Of a stretch of 64,000 bases of DNA, positions 36,344 through 45,579 are shown in pieces. This stretch comes from Mesorhizobium sp. M1E.F.Ca.ET.045.02.1.1 (GTDB lineage: Bacteria > Pseudomonadota > Alphaproteobacteria > Rhizobiales > Rhizobiaceae). Location of the stretch: NCBI RefSeq assembly GCF_003952485.1, contig NZ_CP034447.1:2294001-2358000 (forward strand). The letters are read 5' to 3'. Both the position numbers and the translations under genes were made by a program. Positions within the stretch are counted from its first letter, which is position 1, and each line of letters opens with the position of its first letter. Under the pieces are notes generated by a model, which was not told the origin of the DNA, made no database searches, and was given only the letters and a program-made list of their open reading frames with translations.

Positions 36344-37381
36344 ATGAGCCTTTCGCCCCGCCTCATTGCCCCCGACAAGCGCGGCGAGGACGCCGACCAG
36401 AGCCTGCGGCCGCAGTCGCTCGACGAGTTCGTCGGCCAGGCGGCGGTGCGCGCCAATCTCAAGGTCTTCGTCGACGCCGCCAAGAGCCGCGGCGAGGCGC
36501 TTGACCATGTGCTGTTCGTCGGCCCGCCAGGGTTAGGCAAGACGACGCTGGCGCAGATCATGGCGCGCGAGCTCGGCGTCAATTTCCGCTCGACCTCGGG
36601 GCCGGTCATCGCCAAGGCCGGCGACCTCGCGGCGCTGCTCACCAATCTCGAGGAGCGCGACGTGCTCTTCATCGACGAGATCCACCGGCTCAATCCGGCG
36701 GTGGAGGAAATCCTCTATCCGGCGATGGAGGATTTCCAGCTCGACCTGATCATCGGCGAAGGGCCGGCCGCGCGCTCGGTCAAGATCGACCTCGCCCGCT
36801 TCACGCTGGTCGCCGCAACAACCCGGCTCGGGCTCTTGACCAACCCGCTGCGCGACCGTTTCGGCATCCCGGTCAGGCTCAATTTCTACACGGTCGAGGA
36901 GCTGGAGCAGATCGTGCGCCGCGGCGCCCGCATCCTCTCGATGCCGCTCGGCGATGATGGCGCGCTGGAGATCGCGCGCCGCGCCCGCGGCACGCCGCGC
37001 ATCGCCGGACGGCTCTTGCGCCGCGTGCGTGACTTCGCTTCCGTCGCCGGAAACGGCCATGTCGACAAGCGCATTGCCGACGAGGCGCTGACCAGGCTCG
37101 AAGTCGACGGGCTCGGGCTCGACGCGCTCGACCGCCGGTACCTCTCGATGATCGCTCGCAATTTCGGCGGCGGGCCGGTCGGCATCGAGACGATCGCCGC
37201 GGGGCTGTCGGAACCGCGCGACGCCATAGAGGACATCATCGAGCCCTATCTCATCCAACAGGGCTTCATCCAGCGCACGCCGCGCGGCCGCGTGCTGACC
37301 GCCAATGCCTGGCGGCATCTCGGGCTCGACCCGCCAAAGGACCTCGCGCAGCAGCAGATCAGCCTGTTCCAGGAAGAGTAA
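36344..37381 (+). CDS. ruvB: Holliday junction DNA helicase ATPase subunit RuvB
   Basis: The product has 345 residues. Walker A is GPPGLGKTT (about 65-73), Walker [10 protein letters not shown] (about 112-120), sensor 1 AATTRLG, and the arginine-finger region is [10 protein letters not shown]. The C-terminal winged helix carries [13 protein letters not shown]. Hexamers drive branch migration. It is the last gene of the ruv set; the following 136 bp hold no clear feature. In many rhizobia ybgC-tolQ follows directly, whereas here two other genes intervene. Confidence 0.97.
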   Translation: MSLSPRLIAPDKRGEDADQSLRPQSLDEFVGQAAVRANLKVFVDAAKSRGEALDHVLFVGPPGLGKTTLAQIMARELGVNFRSTSGPVIAKAGDLAALLTNLEERDVLFIDEIHRLNPAVEEILYPAMEDFQLDLIIGEGPAARSVKIDLARFTLVAATTRLGLLTNPLRDRFGIPVRLNFYTVEELEQIVRRGARILSMPLGDDGALEIARRARGTPRIAGRLLRRVRDFASVAGNGHVDKRIADEALTRLEVDGLGLDALDRRYLSMIARNFGGGPVGIETIAAGLSEPRDAIEDIIEPYLIQQGFIQRTPRGRVLTANAWRHLGLDPPKDLAQQQISLFQEE

Positions 37382-37517
37382 CGGATATTTGTTCTCCCTG
37401 TCGGGCAGGGAACGGCTTGTCTGCGCAGAATCTGCTCGCCTCGGCCCAGGTGAGGGCACAATTGCCGCCTTTAAGGCAAGGCTCGCTTACTTGAATCCCA
37501 AGGGCTTGGGCTGACAG

Positions 37518-38414
37518 ATGATCACCAGACGTGGCTTCCTGCGCCTCATCGGCGGCTCGTTCTTGTCGATGGTGTCGCTCAGCGCCTATGCCGTCGGCAT
37601 CGAGCCGATGCTCTTGACGCATGTGAAGCGCTACAGCCTGACGCCGCCGCATTGGCCGGCTGGCCTCAAGCTCCGCGTCGTGGCTCTTGCCGACATCCAT
37701 GCCTGCAAGCCTTGGATGACAGCCGGGCACATCGCTTCGCTCGTCGAGCGGGCCAACGCCCTGCAGCCGGACCTCGTGGCCCTGCTCGGCGACTATATCG
37801 CCGGCATGCGACTGGTGACGGACGAGGTGCCCGTCCCGGAATGGGCCGCGGCTCTGTCGGGGCTGAAGGCGCCGCTCGGGGTGCTCTCGATCCTCGGCAA
37901 TCACGACTGGTGGCACGATATCATGGCGCAACGGGCCCGTTCGGGACCGACCGTGGCGCGCAAGGCGCTGGAGGATGTCGGCATCCCGGTGCTGGAGAAC
38001 GATGTGGTGCGCCTCGAAAAGGATGGGCACGCCTTCTGGATCGCCGGGCTGGCGGACCAGCTCGCCCTGCTGCCAGGCCCGGATCGCGAACAATCCAGAG
38101 GATTGGATGATCTCGACGGCACGCTCGCCAAGGTGAGCGACGGCGCGCCCGTCATCCTCCTCGCGCATGAGCCCGACATTTTCCCGAAAGTCCCTTGGCG
38201 GGTGTCGCTGACGCTTTCCGGCCACACCCATGGCGGGCAGGTGCGGCTGTTCGGCTATTCGCCGGTCGTGCCGTCCGAGTTCGGCAACCGCTACGCCTAT
38301 GGCCATGTCGTGGAAAACGACCGCAACCTGATCGTATCCGGCGGGCTTGGCTTCAGCATCATGCCAGTGCGTTTCGGCATGCCGCCGGAGATTTTGCAGA
38401 TCGATTTGGGTTAG
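37518..38414 (+). CDS. Metallophosphoesterase with a Tat-like N-terminus (YkuE type)
   Basis: The product has 298 residues. The N-terminus TRRGFLRLIGGSFLSMVSLS is a twin-arginine-like signal or membrane anchor. Metal motifs in order are ALADIHACKP, ALLGDYIAG, ILGNHDWWHD, LLAHEPDI and LSGHTHGGQVRLFG. These are the YkuE/calcineurin-like set for a dinuclear centre. The enzyme probably acts outside the cytoplasm on phosphodiesters or lipid-linked phosphates; the substrate is unknown. It lies between ruvB and the GH5 gene. Confidence 0.9.
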   Translation: MITRRGFLRLIGGSFLSMVSLSAYAVGIEPMLLTHVKRYSLTPPHWPAGLKLRVVALADIHACKPWMTAGHIASLVERANALQPDLVALLGDYIAGMRLVTDEVPVPEWAAALSGLKAPLGVLSILGNHDWWHDIMAQRARSGPTVARKALEDVGIPVLENDVVRLEKDGHAFWIAGLADQLALLPGPDREQSRGLDDLDGTLAKVSDGAPVILLAHEPDIFPKVPWRVSLTLSGHTHGGQVRLFGYSPVVPSEFGNRYAYGHVVENDRNLIVSGGLGFSIMPVRFGMPPEILQIDLG

Positions 38415-38498
38415 TTCCCCAGCACGGGGATTTTGACTGGTCGGCTCTGTTTGCGTTGGCAGGTGGCATGCCTTGGAGATTGGCCGAAACGCCCACCC

Positions 38499-38560
38499 CG
38501 TCGTCATCCACGGGCGGAGCAGGAGGGAAGCTCCGTCGCGAAGACCCTAGAATGACGACG
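38499..38560. repeat. Palindromic intergenic repeat, family F
   Basis: CGTCGTCAT (38499-38507) and ATGACGACG (38552-38560) form a 9-bp perfect stem enclosing CGGGCGGAGCAGG, GAAGCTCCGTCGCGAAGACCC. It lies in the 275-bp gap between the convergent metallophosphoesterase and GH5 genes. It looks like a REP-type element; only this copy is in the window. Confidence 0.65.
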
Positions 38561-38689
38561 TTTGGGCGGCTTCAACCAATCCCCGGCGGTTGCGCTGATT
38601 TCACGGAGATGAACGGAGAATCCTGCACCAAGGCAAACGGCAACCTTTCAAAAATCCCTATGTCGGGGACTGGTTCGCCCCCAAGCGCC

Positions 38690-39940
38690 TCAGCGTAGCG
38701 ACCTGATCGCGTCCATCACGTTGGGCTCCGCCTTGTCGCCGTCGAAGGCATCGACGATGCCGAAGGCGCCGCCATAGCCCCATACCGACCAGGAAAAGCC
38801 ATGCGCCTCGGCGCGCGCGATCATGTCCTTGACATAGGCGGCGCGGTACTCGGCGGGCATCACATAGGCGTTGCCGTATTCCTGGCGGATCATGCCGAAT
38901 TCGCCGAGCGTGATGTCTTGCGGCTTGATGCCGTTGGCCTTCGCCCAGCCCTCGACGGTCTTGAAAGGCGCGTCCATCAGGCCAACGAGCTTGTCGGGGC
39001 TGTCCATGCCGGCAACCTGCTCGTCCAGATAGGCAAGCATGCCGCTGCGGCGCGTCCATGGCGCTTCGGCCCTGATCCTGTCGCGGATCGTCTCCAGCGC
39101 CACGTCGAGCCGGGCGCGCGGCACCGCGGTCAGCGGATAGGGCAGGCCGGTGACATAGCGGATGAAGTCGCCGGCCCAGGTCGCGCCCTGATGCGTCAGA
39201 AGAAACGGATCGTAGGAATGGAAAGTCCAGATGATGTTGTCGTCGGGGATCGCCTTCGGATCGATCTTCGCCAGCGAGGCCGCATTGGAATAGCAGCCGC
39301 CGGTGAGGATGAGCGTCAGCCTGGTGGCGGAAGACCGCGCGGCCGCGAACAATTTCTTCTGGCGGTCGGGCCACAGGTTCGTGCCGTTCCCGTCGCAGTC
39401 GACGATCGGCTCGTTCATCAGCTCGAAGGCAACCCGGCCTGGGTCCTCGGCGGCGAGCGTATGCGCCATCTTGCGCACGACCTCGACATAGGCGTCGAAA
39501 GTGGCCGGATCGTCCATCACCTCGCTCATGCCGATCTTGCGGTTGCCTCCGGCCGGGATGAGATGCAGGTCGACGATCACTTTCAGCCCGGCGCGGTTGA
39601 TCATGCGCGCCGAGTCCAGCACGCTGGCGTAGAGGTCGTCGCGCAGCGAAAGCGTCTCGTCGGACAGGAAGGGCGAGGGATCGACCGGCATGCGCAGGAA
39701 ATCGAAACCGGCATCCTTCAACGCCTTGAGGTCATCCTCCTTCAGGAATTTGCGCCATTCCGGATAGGGCAGGATGGCCTTCGGGTCGTTCCATTTCTCC
39801 TCGCCGGTCCAGGTCGTCCACTGGTCGAGATTGAGGCCGCGCTTCATCGAGAACGTCGCTGCCTGACCCGGCAGCGTCAGCGCGGCCAGCGTCAGCAGCG
39901 CCGCCGTCAAGGTCTTGATCATCGCGCCCAACAGTGCCAT
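38690..39940 (-). CDS. Glycoside hydrolase family 5 (cellulase-like), secreted
   Basis: The product has 416 residues; ATG 39922 is an alternative six codons inside. A signal peptide ends near TLPGQA. The GH5 barrel motifs are present: RMPVDPSPF, KVIVDLHLIP, the acid/base glutamate in RVAFELMNEPIVD (about residue 176) and the nucleophile glutamate in DITLGEFGMIRQ (about 347). The likely substrate is a beta-1,4- or beta-1,3-glucan such as plant or self-made cellulose. It faces the metallophosphoesterase gene tail to tail and is divergent from ybgC. Its place between ruvB and ybgC looks like an insertion. Confidence 0.9.
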   Translation of the reverse strand: MALLGAMIKTLTAALLTLAALTLPGQAATFSMKRGLNLDQWTTWTGEEKWNDPKAILPYPEWRKFLKEDDLKALKDAGFDFLRMPVDPSPFLSDETLSLRDDLYASVLDSARMINRAGLKVIVDLHLIPAGGNRKIGMSEVMDDPATFDAYVEVVRKMAHTLAAEDPGRVAFELMNEPIVDCDGNGTNLWPDRQKKLFAAARSSATRLTLILTGGCYSNAASLAKIDPKAIPDDNIIWTFHSYDPFLLTHQGATWAGDFIRYVTGLPYPLTAVPRARLDVALETIRDRIRAEAPWTRRSGMLAYLDEQVAGMDSPDKLVGLMDAPFKTVEGWAKANGIKPQDITLGEFGMIRQEYGNAYVMPAEYRAAYVKDMIARAEAHGFSWSVWGYGGAFGIVDAFDGDKAEPNVMDAIRSLR

Positions 39941-40037
39941 CCGGTTCCCGCGCCATGCGCACCGCCCCGAGCCGTCCAGCGGTCCGGAGGGCGCGCGAAC
40001 GAACAGGTGCCCGTTCGGGCCTGAAAAGGAAAGCGCG

Positions 40038-40505
40038 ATGGACGATCATGGTGAATCGGCGCTCTGCGCCGGGCTTTCCGGGGCGCTGACGGAGTTCGGC
40101 CACCGGCTGATGGCCAGGGTCTACTATGCCGACACCGATTTCTCGGGCGTCGTCTACCATGCGCGCTACCTCGAATTCTTCGAGCGTGGCCGCTCCGACT
40201 ATCTGCGGCTCGCCGGCGTCCATCATACCGAGCTTTTGGACGGCAAGCATGGCGAGCGCATCGTCTGGGTGGTGCGGCGCATGGAGATCGACTTCCGCGC
40301 GCCGGCCCGCATGGATGATATTCTGACCATCGACACGCGCACCGAGGACATCTCGGGCGCCCGTATCTTCATGGCGCAGCAACTGAAGCGCGGCGACGAG
40401 GTGCTGGTCGAGGCAAAGGTCGAGGCGGCGATCATCGGCGATAACGGGAGGCCGAGGCGGTTTCCTAAAGAGTGGATCGCCGCTTTCATGCCTCGGGTGT
40501 CCTGA
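40038..40505 (+). CDS. ybgC: Tol-Pal-associated acyl-CoA thioesterase YbgC
   Basis: The product has 155 residues from ATG 40038, preceded by AAAAGGAAA; the longer frame to 39915 crosses the GH5 start. The hot-dog fold signature RVYYADTDFSGVVYHARYLEFFERGRSD contains the catalytic Asp and His region. The enzyme hydrolyses short acyl-CoA and acyl-ACP in phospholipid metabolism and is regularly encoded at the head of the tol-pal cluster. The next gene, tolQ, lies 337 bp downstream. Confidence 0.93.
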   Translation: MDDHGESALCAGLSGALTEFGHRLMARVYYADTDFSGVVYHARYLEFFERGRSDYLRLAGVHHTELLDGKHGERIVWVVRRMEIDFRAPARMDDILTIDTRTEDISGARIFMAQQLKRGDEVLVEAKVEAAIIGDNGRPRRFPKEWIAAFMPRVS

Positions 40506-40842
40506 TATTCAGGTGATGCCGGCCTGCGAACGACGGCTCGGCCTGACCTGAAATCTCAACGCACCTCGACCCCAGTCGGCCAATGAGTATCCGTGCGAGG
40601 CGCGGCAATGCGCCGCGCTTCATATCCTAACCCATCCTTAACCATAACGGTTCATGAAGGAATTGGTGAAGATTGGCGCAATTCGTGCCGCCTTCCTTTC
40701 ACCAAGATTTGCCCCGAAAAGGCCGCGAAACGGTGCATTCGGGGGCTTGTCCCGCAAGCTTCAAGCTTCGCGCGATCGGACCAAAGGGATGCCCATGGGC
40801 CAGCCGCCAGCGATGCCCGGAAAATTCTTAAGGACTTAAGTC
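40506..40842. promoter_or_regulatory. tolQ: Control region between ybgC and tolQ
   Basis: A GC-rich hairpin, GCGCGGC (40600-40606) with GCCGCGC (40612-40618), may attenuate transcription from ybgC. CTAA-CCCATCC-TTAA (40627-40641) is one base away from a CtrA-type TTAA-N7-TTAA box. An AT-rich stretch (TTAACCATAACGG) follows and probably contains the tolQ promoter. No conserved reading frame is seen. Confidence 0.4.
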
Positions 40843-41553
40843 ATGGAAAACATCGCACTCGCCGACCCGGGCGCGCATTTGTCGATATGGGCCCTGTTCA
40901 TGCAGGCCGGCTGGGTGGTCAAGCTGGTCATGATCGGCCTGCTCTGCGCCTCGATCTGGACCTGGGCGATCATCATCGACAAGCTTGTCGCCTACAGCCG
41001 CATGCGCCTCGCCCTCAACCGCTTCGAGCAGGTGTTCTGGTCGGGACAGTCGCTCGAGGACCTCTACCGGACGCTCGCCGACCGCAAGACCACCGGCATG
41101 GGCGCGATCTTCGTCGCCGCCATGCGCGAATGGAAGAAGAGCTTCGAGAAGGGCGCGAAATCGCCGCTGGCGCTGCAGACCCGCATCGACAAGGCGATGG
41201 ACCTGGCGCTGACCCGCGAGATGGAAAGGCTGGAGGGCCGCCTCGGCTTTCTCGCCACGACCGGCTCGGCCGCGCCCTTCATCGGCCTGTTCGGCACGGT
41301 CATCGGCATCATGACGTCCTTCCAGGCGATCGCCGCCTCGAAGAATACCAGCCTGTCGGTCGTGGCACCCGGCATCGCCGAGGCGCTGCTGGCGACGGCC
41401 ATCGGCCTGCTCGCGGCCATCCCCGCGGTCATCGCCTACAACAAGCTGTCATCGGATGCGAACAAACTCGCCATGCGCATGGAAGGGTTTGCGGATGAGT
41501 TCTCCGCCATACTCTCGCGCCAAATCGATGAAAAAGTGGCGCAGAAGGCCTGA
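40843..41553 (+). CDS. tolQ: Tol-Pal system inner-membrane protein TolQ
   Basis: The product has 236 residues with three membrane helices (about 16-40, 140-162 and 175-197). The conserved core LGFLATTGSAAPFIGLFGTVIGIM and APGIAEALLATAIGLLAAIPAVI is diagnostic. TolQ with TolR forms the proton channel that powers TolA and so constricts the outer membrane at division. AAGGA precedes the ATG. tolR starts 9 bp after the stop. Confidence 0.97.
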   Translation: MENIALADPGAHLSIWALFMQAGWVVKLVMIGLLCASIWTWAIIIDKLVAYSRMRLALNRFEQVFWSGQSLEDLYRTLADRKTTGMGAIFVAAMREWKKSFEKGAKSPLALQTRIDKAMDLALTREMERLEGRLGFLATTGSAAPFIGLFGTVIGIMTSFQAIAASKNTSLSVVAPGIAEALLATAIGLLAAIPAVIAYNKLSSDANKLAMRMEGFADEFSAILSRQIDEKVAQKA

Positions 41554-41562
41554 GGTACGATC

Positions 41563-42024
41563 ATGGGGATGTCTGCTGCTAGCGCAGGTGGCATAGGGCG
41601 AGGCGGACGCGGCCACAGGCGGCGCGGGCGCCATCATAGCCTGATGTCGGAAATCAACGTCACGCCGATGGTCGACGTGATGCTGGTGCTTTTGATCATC
41701 TTCATGGTCGCGGCGCCGCTCCTGACGGTCGGCGTTCCGATCGACCTGCCGGATACGCAGGCCAAGGCGATGAATGTCGACACGCAGCCGATCACGGTGT
41801 CGATCAATTCGACCGGCCAGATCTATCTGCAGGAAACCGAGATCCCGATCGAGGAGCTGGTGGCGAAGCTGCAGGCGATCTCCAAGACCGGCTACGACGA
41901 GCGCATCTTCATCCGCGGCGACAAGTCGACGGACTACGGCACCGCCATGAAGGTCATGGCCCGCATTTCAGCGGCCGGCTACAAGAACATCGGCCTGGTT
42001 TCGCTGCAGGAACAGGACCAGTAG
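41563..42024 (+). CDS. tolR: Tol-Pal system protein TolR
   Basis: The product has 153 residues. A basic, Gly/Arg/His-rich N-terminus (GRGGRGHRRRGRHH) precedes SEINVTPMVDVMLVLLIIFMV, where the membrane Asp (about residue 38) carries protons. A periplasmic domain follows (about 60-150). It is stoichiometrically paired with TolQ. The tolA start is 8 bp downstream, so the genes form one operon. Confidence 0.96.
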   Translation: MGMSAASAGGIGRGGRGHRRRGRHHSLMSEINVTPMVDVMLVLLIIFMVAAPLLTVGVPIDLPDTQAKAMNVDTQPITVSINSTGQIYLQETEIPIEELVAKLQAISKTGYDERIFIRGDKSTDYGTAMKVMARISAAGYKNIGLVSLQEQDQ

Positions 42025-42032
42025 ACACGAAG

Positions 42033-43187
42033 ATGAGGACCGGCCTCACCACATCGGTGATCTTGCATGCGGTGGCGCTGGCCTTCGGGCTGTTCACGCT
42101 ATCCTCGCCGCCGGCCATGCCAGCCAGCGACGTGGAGTCGGTGGCGGTCGACATCGTGCCGATGGAAGCGGTTGCGCAGACGCTGCAGGGCGACAAGAAA
42201 GCCGTGATGCACGACAAGCCGGCGCCGCTGCCGACAAAGCGCCCGGATATCGTTCCCGATGCGCAGAAGGTCGGCGAGAACAGCGTCGACACCGACAAGC
42301 CGGTGACGGACGAAGCCAAGCCGAAGCCGGTCGACAAGACGTCCGCGCCGCCGCCTGCGCCGACGCCGACCGAGAAGCCGGCCGCCGAAGACGTGCCGAA
42401 GCCGCAGGAAAAGCCGAAGCCGGTGCCTGCGACCGAAGTGGCGCCGACGCCGGCGCCGAAGGAAGAGGTCAAACCCGAGCCGGTCAAGCAGGCGGATCCC
42501 AAGCCGACGCCAGCCAAGGAGCCGACGCCAACGCCGCCGAAGGAAACGACCGCCGCCATCCAGAAGGAGGAGGTCAAGCCTGACGCCGTCGCGGAGGCGA
42601 TCGCCAAGGAGCAGCCGACCGACGAGGCCAAGCTTCCGGACTCCGCGCCGGCGCCGGAGGCGCGGCCGAAGCCGCAGCCTGCTCCCGCCGAGAGCGCCAA
42701 GGCGCCGGAACGCAAGGATGCGGAAAAGCCGGTCAAGGAAGCCTCCTCGAAGCCGAAGTCGGATGACAAGCAGTTCAACGCCGACGAGATTTCCGCGCTG
42801 CTCGACAAGCAGAAGCCATCCGGCGGCGGCGCCAAGCGCTCGACACAGCAGTCATCGCTGGGTGGTGAAAAGGACCAGGGCCAGAAGCTCTCCAAGTCGG
42901 AGCAGGGGGCTCTGGAATCTCAGCTCGGCGGCTGCTGGACATTGCCTGTCGGGTTGGAGGGCTCGGAGAACTTCGTCGTCGTGGTGCGGTTCAATCTCGA
43001 CACAAATGGCAAGCTCGACGGCCGCCCATCGGTCGAGCAGTCGAGCGGCAACCGGCAGTTCGACGAAAGCGCCGTGCGCGCGGTTCAAAAATGCGACGTG
43101 GCCGGCCTGCAGGTTCCCGCCGGCAAGCAGGACATCTGGAACGACATCCGGGTCACCTTCGATCCAAGGGAGATGCTTGGCCTCTAG
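42033..43187 (+). CDS. tolA: Tol-Pal system protein TolA (TonB-like periplasm-spanning)
   Basis: The product has 384 residues. One N-terminal helix (about 6-25) is followed by about 240 residues very rich in Pro, Lys, Glu and Ala (for example KPVPATEVAPTPAPKEEVKP), which would span the periplasm. A C-terminal globular domain (about 290-384) contains LGGCWTLPVGLEGSENFVVVV and RAVQKCDVAGLQVP with two cysteines. It links TolQR to TolB/Pal. The proline runs make it a likely EF-P client. Confidence 0.93.
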   Translation: MRTGLTTSVILHAVALAFGLFTLSSPPAMPASDVESVAVDIVPMEAVAQTLQGDKKAVMHDKPAPLPTKRPDIVPDAQKVGENSVDTDKPVTDEAKPKPVDKTSAPPPAPTPTEKPAAEDVPKPQEKPKPVPATEVAPTPAPKEEVKPEPVKQADPKPTPAKEPTPTPPKETTAAIQKEEVKPDAVAEAIAKEQPTDEAKLPDSAPAPEARPKPQPAPAESAKAPERKDAEKPVKEASSKPKSDDKQFNADEISALLDKQKPSGGGAKRSTQQSSLGGEKDQGQKLSKSEQGALESQLGGCWTLPVGLEGSENFVVVVRFNLDTNGKLDGRPSVEQSSGNRQFDESAVRAVQKCDVAGLQVPAGKQDIWNDIRVTFDPREMLGL

Positions 43188-43227
43188 GCCCGGCGTCTGA
43201 ACCATCAAAGAAGAGAAGCGAGAAGAC

Positions 43228-44538
43228 ATGAGATCTTTCCTCAAGCCGCTCCTGATGATTGCCGCCATGGCGCTGGGCATGACGGCCGGCGCCACCTTGC
43301 CGGCCTGGGCCCTCGTCGAGCTCAACGTCAACAAGGGCAATGTCGAGCCGCTGCCGATCGCCATCACGGACTTCCAGTCCAGCGATGCGCTCGGCGCGCA
43401 GATCACGGAGATCGTCACCGCCGATCTGAAGCGTTCCGGACTGTTCGCGCCGATCGACAAGAGCGCCTTTATCGAGAAGATCTCGGGCCCGGACGCCACG
43501 CCGCGCTTCGACGACTGGAAGGTGATCAACGCGCAGGCGCTGGTCACGGGCAGCGTCGGCAAGGAGGCCGACGGCCGCATCCGCGCCCAGTACCGTCTGT
43601 GGGACACGTTTGCGGGGCAGCAGATGGCCGGCGAACAGTTCTTCGCCAATGACGCCAACACCAGGCGCGTCGCCCATATCATCGCCGACGCCATCTATGA
43701 GCGGCTGACCGGCGAAAAGGGCTATTTCGATACGCGCGTCGTCTTCGTCGATGAATCCGGCGCCAAGAACGCACGCAAGAAGCGCCTCGCCATCATGGAC
43801 CAGGACGGCGCCAATGTGCGCTATCTGTCGGACGGCCGCTCGATCGTGCTGACGCCGCGCTTCTCGCCGAACCGGCAGGAAATCACCTATATGTCTTATG
43901 AGAGCGGGCAGCCGAAGGTCTATCTCCTGCAGATCGAGACCGGACAGCGCGAGCTGGTCGGCAACTTCCCGGGCATGACGTTTGCGCCGCGCTTCTCGCC
44001 CGACGGCCAGAAGGTGATCATGAGCCTGCTGCGCGACGACGGCAATTCCAACATCTTCGCCATGGATTTGAGGAGCCGCTCGACCACCCGGCTGACCAAT
44101 TCTACCTCCATCGACACCTCGCCGTCCTATTCTCCCGACGGCAGCAAGGTGGTGTTCACGTCGGACCGCGGCGGCCGCGCGCAGATCTATGTGATGGGCG
44201 CCGACGGCTCGGGTCAGACCCGCATCTCCTTCGGCGACGGCGTCTATTCGACACCGGTCTGGTCGCCGCGCGGCGATCTCATCGCCTTCACCAAGCAGAC
44301 CGGCGGCGAGTTCCAGATCGGCGTCATGAAGACCGACGGTTCCGGCGAGCGCATCCTTTCCTCCGGCTTCCAGCAGGAGGGTCCGACCTGGGCGCCGAAC
44401 GGCCGCGTGCTGATGTTCTTCCGTGACTCGGCCGGCGGGCCGAAGCTGGTCACGGTCGATCTCACCGGCCGCAACGAGCAGCCGATCCCGACCTCGAACT
44501 TCGCCTCGGATCCAGCGTGGTCGCCGCTGCTGGAGTGA
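43228..44538 (+). CDS. tolB: Tol-Pal system periplasmic protein TolB
   Basis: The product has 436 residues with a signal peptide ending near TLPAWA. The N-terminal domain (about 30-165) has [21 protein letters not shown] six-bladed beta-propeller (about 190-430) shows the repeated WD40-like blades [32 protein letters not shown] and WAPNGRV. It binds Pal and the TolA C-terminus. GAGAAGAC precedes the ATG and 40 bp separate it from tolA. Confidence 0.97.
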   Translation: MRSFLKPLLMIAAMALGMTAGATLPAWALVELNVNKGNVEPLPIAITDFQSSDALGAQITEIVTADLKRSGLFAPIDKSAFIEKISGPDATPRFDDWKVINAQALVTGSVGKEADGRIRAQYRLWDTFAGQQMAGEQFFANDANTRRVAHIIADAIYERLTGEKGYFDTRVVFVDESGAKNARKKRLAIMDQDGANVRYLSDGRSIVLTPRFSPNRQEITYMSYESGQPKVYLLQIETGQRELVGNFPGMTFAPRFSPDGQKVIMSLLRDDGNSNIFAMDLRSRSTTRLTNSTSIDTSPSYSPDGSKVVFTSDRGGRAQIYVMGADGSGQTRISFGDGVYSTPVWSPRGDLIAFTKQTGGEFQIGVMKTDGSGERILSSGFQQEGPTWAPNGRVLMFFRDSAGGPKLVTVDLTGRNEQPIPTSNFASDPAWSPLLE

Positions 44539-44542
44539 GGAG

Positions 44543-44582
44543 AGGAACTGGGGAACTGACGAATTGAAGAACTGAGGAAAGG
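44543..44582. repeat. Period-8 tandem microrepeat downstream of tolB
   Basis: Five imperfect 8-base units follow each other: AGGAACTG, GGGAACTG, ACGAATTG, AAGAACTG, AGGAAAGG. It begins a few bases after the tolB stop. GAGGAA / TTCCTC (44574-44592) can pair around the last unit. It may be a slippage-prone minisatellite; I see no regulatory role. Confidence 0.75.
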
Positions 44583-44783
44583 CGGATTCCTCAACGCTTC
44601 ATTTCCCCCTTTTTTCATGTTTTGGCCGCATTTCCGCCTACGGTCCGCGCCCAGTGGTTCCGGGCAAGAAGGCCGAGGACGGCGGCCGAAACCAAAAATT
44701 AACCCTGTTTCTTGAATGCCGGTTAACCCAAACGTGGTTACTGGGTGATCAACGAAATCACTCGAATGCGAAGGAGAGGCGGC

Positions 44784-45290
44784 ATGAGCCGTATCGCAGC
44801 ACTTACCAGGAATCCGGCGATGATCGCGCTGGTGGCAGCGCTTGCCATCACGGGTTGCGCCTCCAAGAAGACGCCGAACAGCGCGGCCGATCTCGGCCTC
44901 AACGGCGCCGGCGCCGCCACGCCGGGCTCCGCGCAGGACTTCACCGTCAATATCGGCGACCGCATCTTCTTCGATACCGACTCCTCCTCGATCCGCGCCG
45001 ACGCGCAGACGACGCTGGGGCGCCAGGCGCAGTGGCTCAACCAGTACAGGCAGTATGCCATCGTCATCGAGGGCCATGCCGACGAGCGCGGCACGCGTGA
45101 ATACAATCTGGCGCTGGGCGCCCGCCGCGCCGCCGCCACCCGCGATTTCCTGGTCTCCAAGGGCGTTGCGGCCAACCGCCTGAAGACGATCTCCTACGGC
45201 AAGGAACGCCCGGTCGCGGTCTGCGACGACATCTCGTGCTGGTCGCAGAACCGCCGCGCCGTCACCACGCTCTCCGGCGCCGGCTCCTGA
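44784..45290 (+). CDS. pal: Peptidoglycan-associated lipoprotein Pal
   Basis: The product has 168 residues from ATG 44784 (AAGGAG upstream); a GTG at 44745 adds 13 residues and is less likely. A lipoprotein signal ends in LAITGC, so Cys24 is lipidated. The OmpA domain (about 55-165) carries RIFFDTDSSSIRADA, IEGHADERGTREYNLALGARRA and the ending NRRAVTTL. It anchors the outer membrane to peptidoglycan and binds TolB. Confidence 0.96.
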   Translation: MSRIAALTRNPAMIALVAALAITGCASKKTPNSAADLGLNGAGAATPGSAQDFTVNIGDRIFFDTDSSSIRADAQTTLGRQAQWLNQYRQYAIVIEGHADERGTREYNLALGARRAAATRDFLVSKGVAANRLKTISYGKERPVAVCDDISCWSQNRRAVTTLSGAGS

Positions 45291-45303
45291 CGGCTCCGCG
45301 CCG

Positions 45304-45321
45304 AAAATCGATATCGATTTT
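45304..45321. other. Perfect 18-bp palindrome after pal
   Basis: AAAATCGATATCGATTTT, symmetrical around its centre, 13 bases after the pal stop. As RNA it would make a stem with almost no loop, so a DNA-level role is as likely as termination. Confidence 0.6.
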
Positions 45322-45427
45322 TGCTTCGCTGACCTTCGGTTCGGAAGGGATCACAAGCGCCACAGCGTCCTTTGGGCGTCTGACGACGCGCGGCGCTGTG
45401 GACGGCAAAAATACAACATGGCGAAAT

Positions 45428-45456
45428 GAAAGGCGGCCTCAGGGCTGCCTTTTTCG
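45428..45456 (+). terminator. Terminator between pal and cpoB
   Basis: AAAGGCGGCC, loop TCA, GGGCTGCCTTT with a T-run. It should end the tol-pal transcript before cpoB, which then needs its own promoter in the 120 bp that follow. Confidence 0.75.
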
Positions 45457-45579
45457 TATGCGACGGGCTGAAACAAAATTTGGCCGAAGTCTCGCGTCCT
45501 GCTATGAGCGCGAGGGCGCTTCCTCCCTTCCGATTTGGAAAGGCGCATCAGGCCAACAGATTTCACGGCGAGAGACATA

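Noticed and set aside
44543..44582. CRISPR-like array or regulatory iterons
   Set aside because: The unit is only 8 bases, there are no spacers and no Cas genes in the window.
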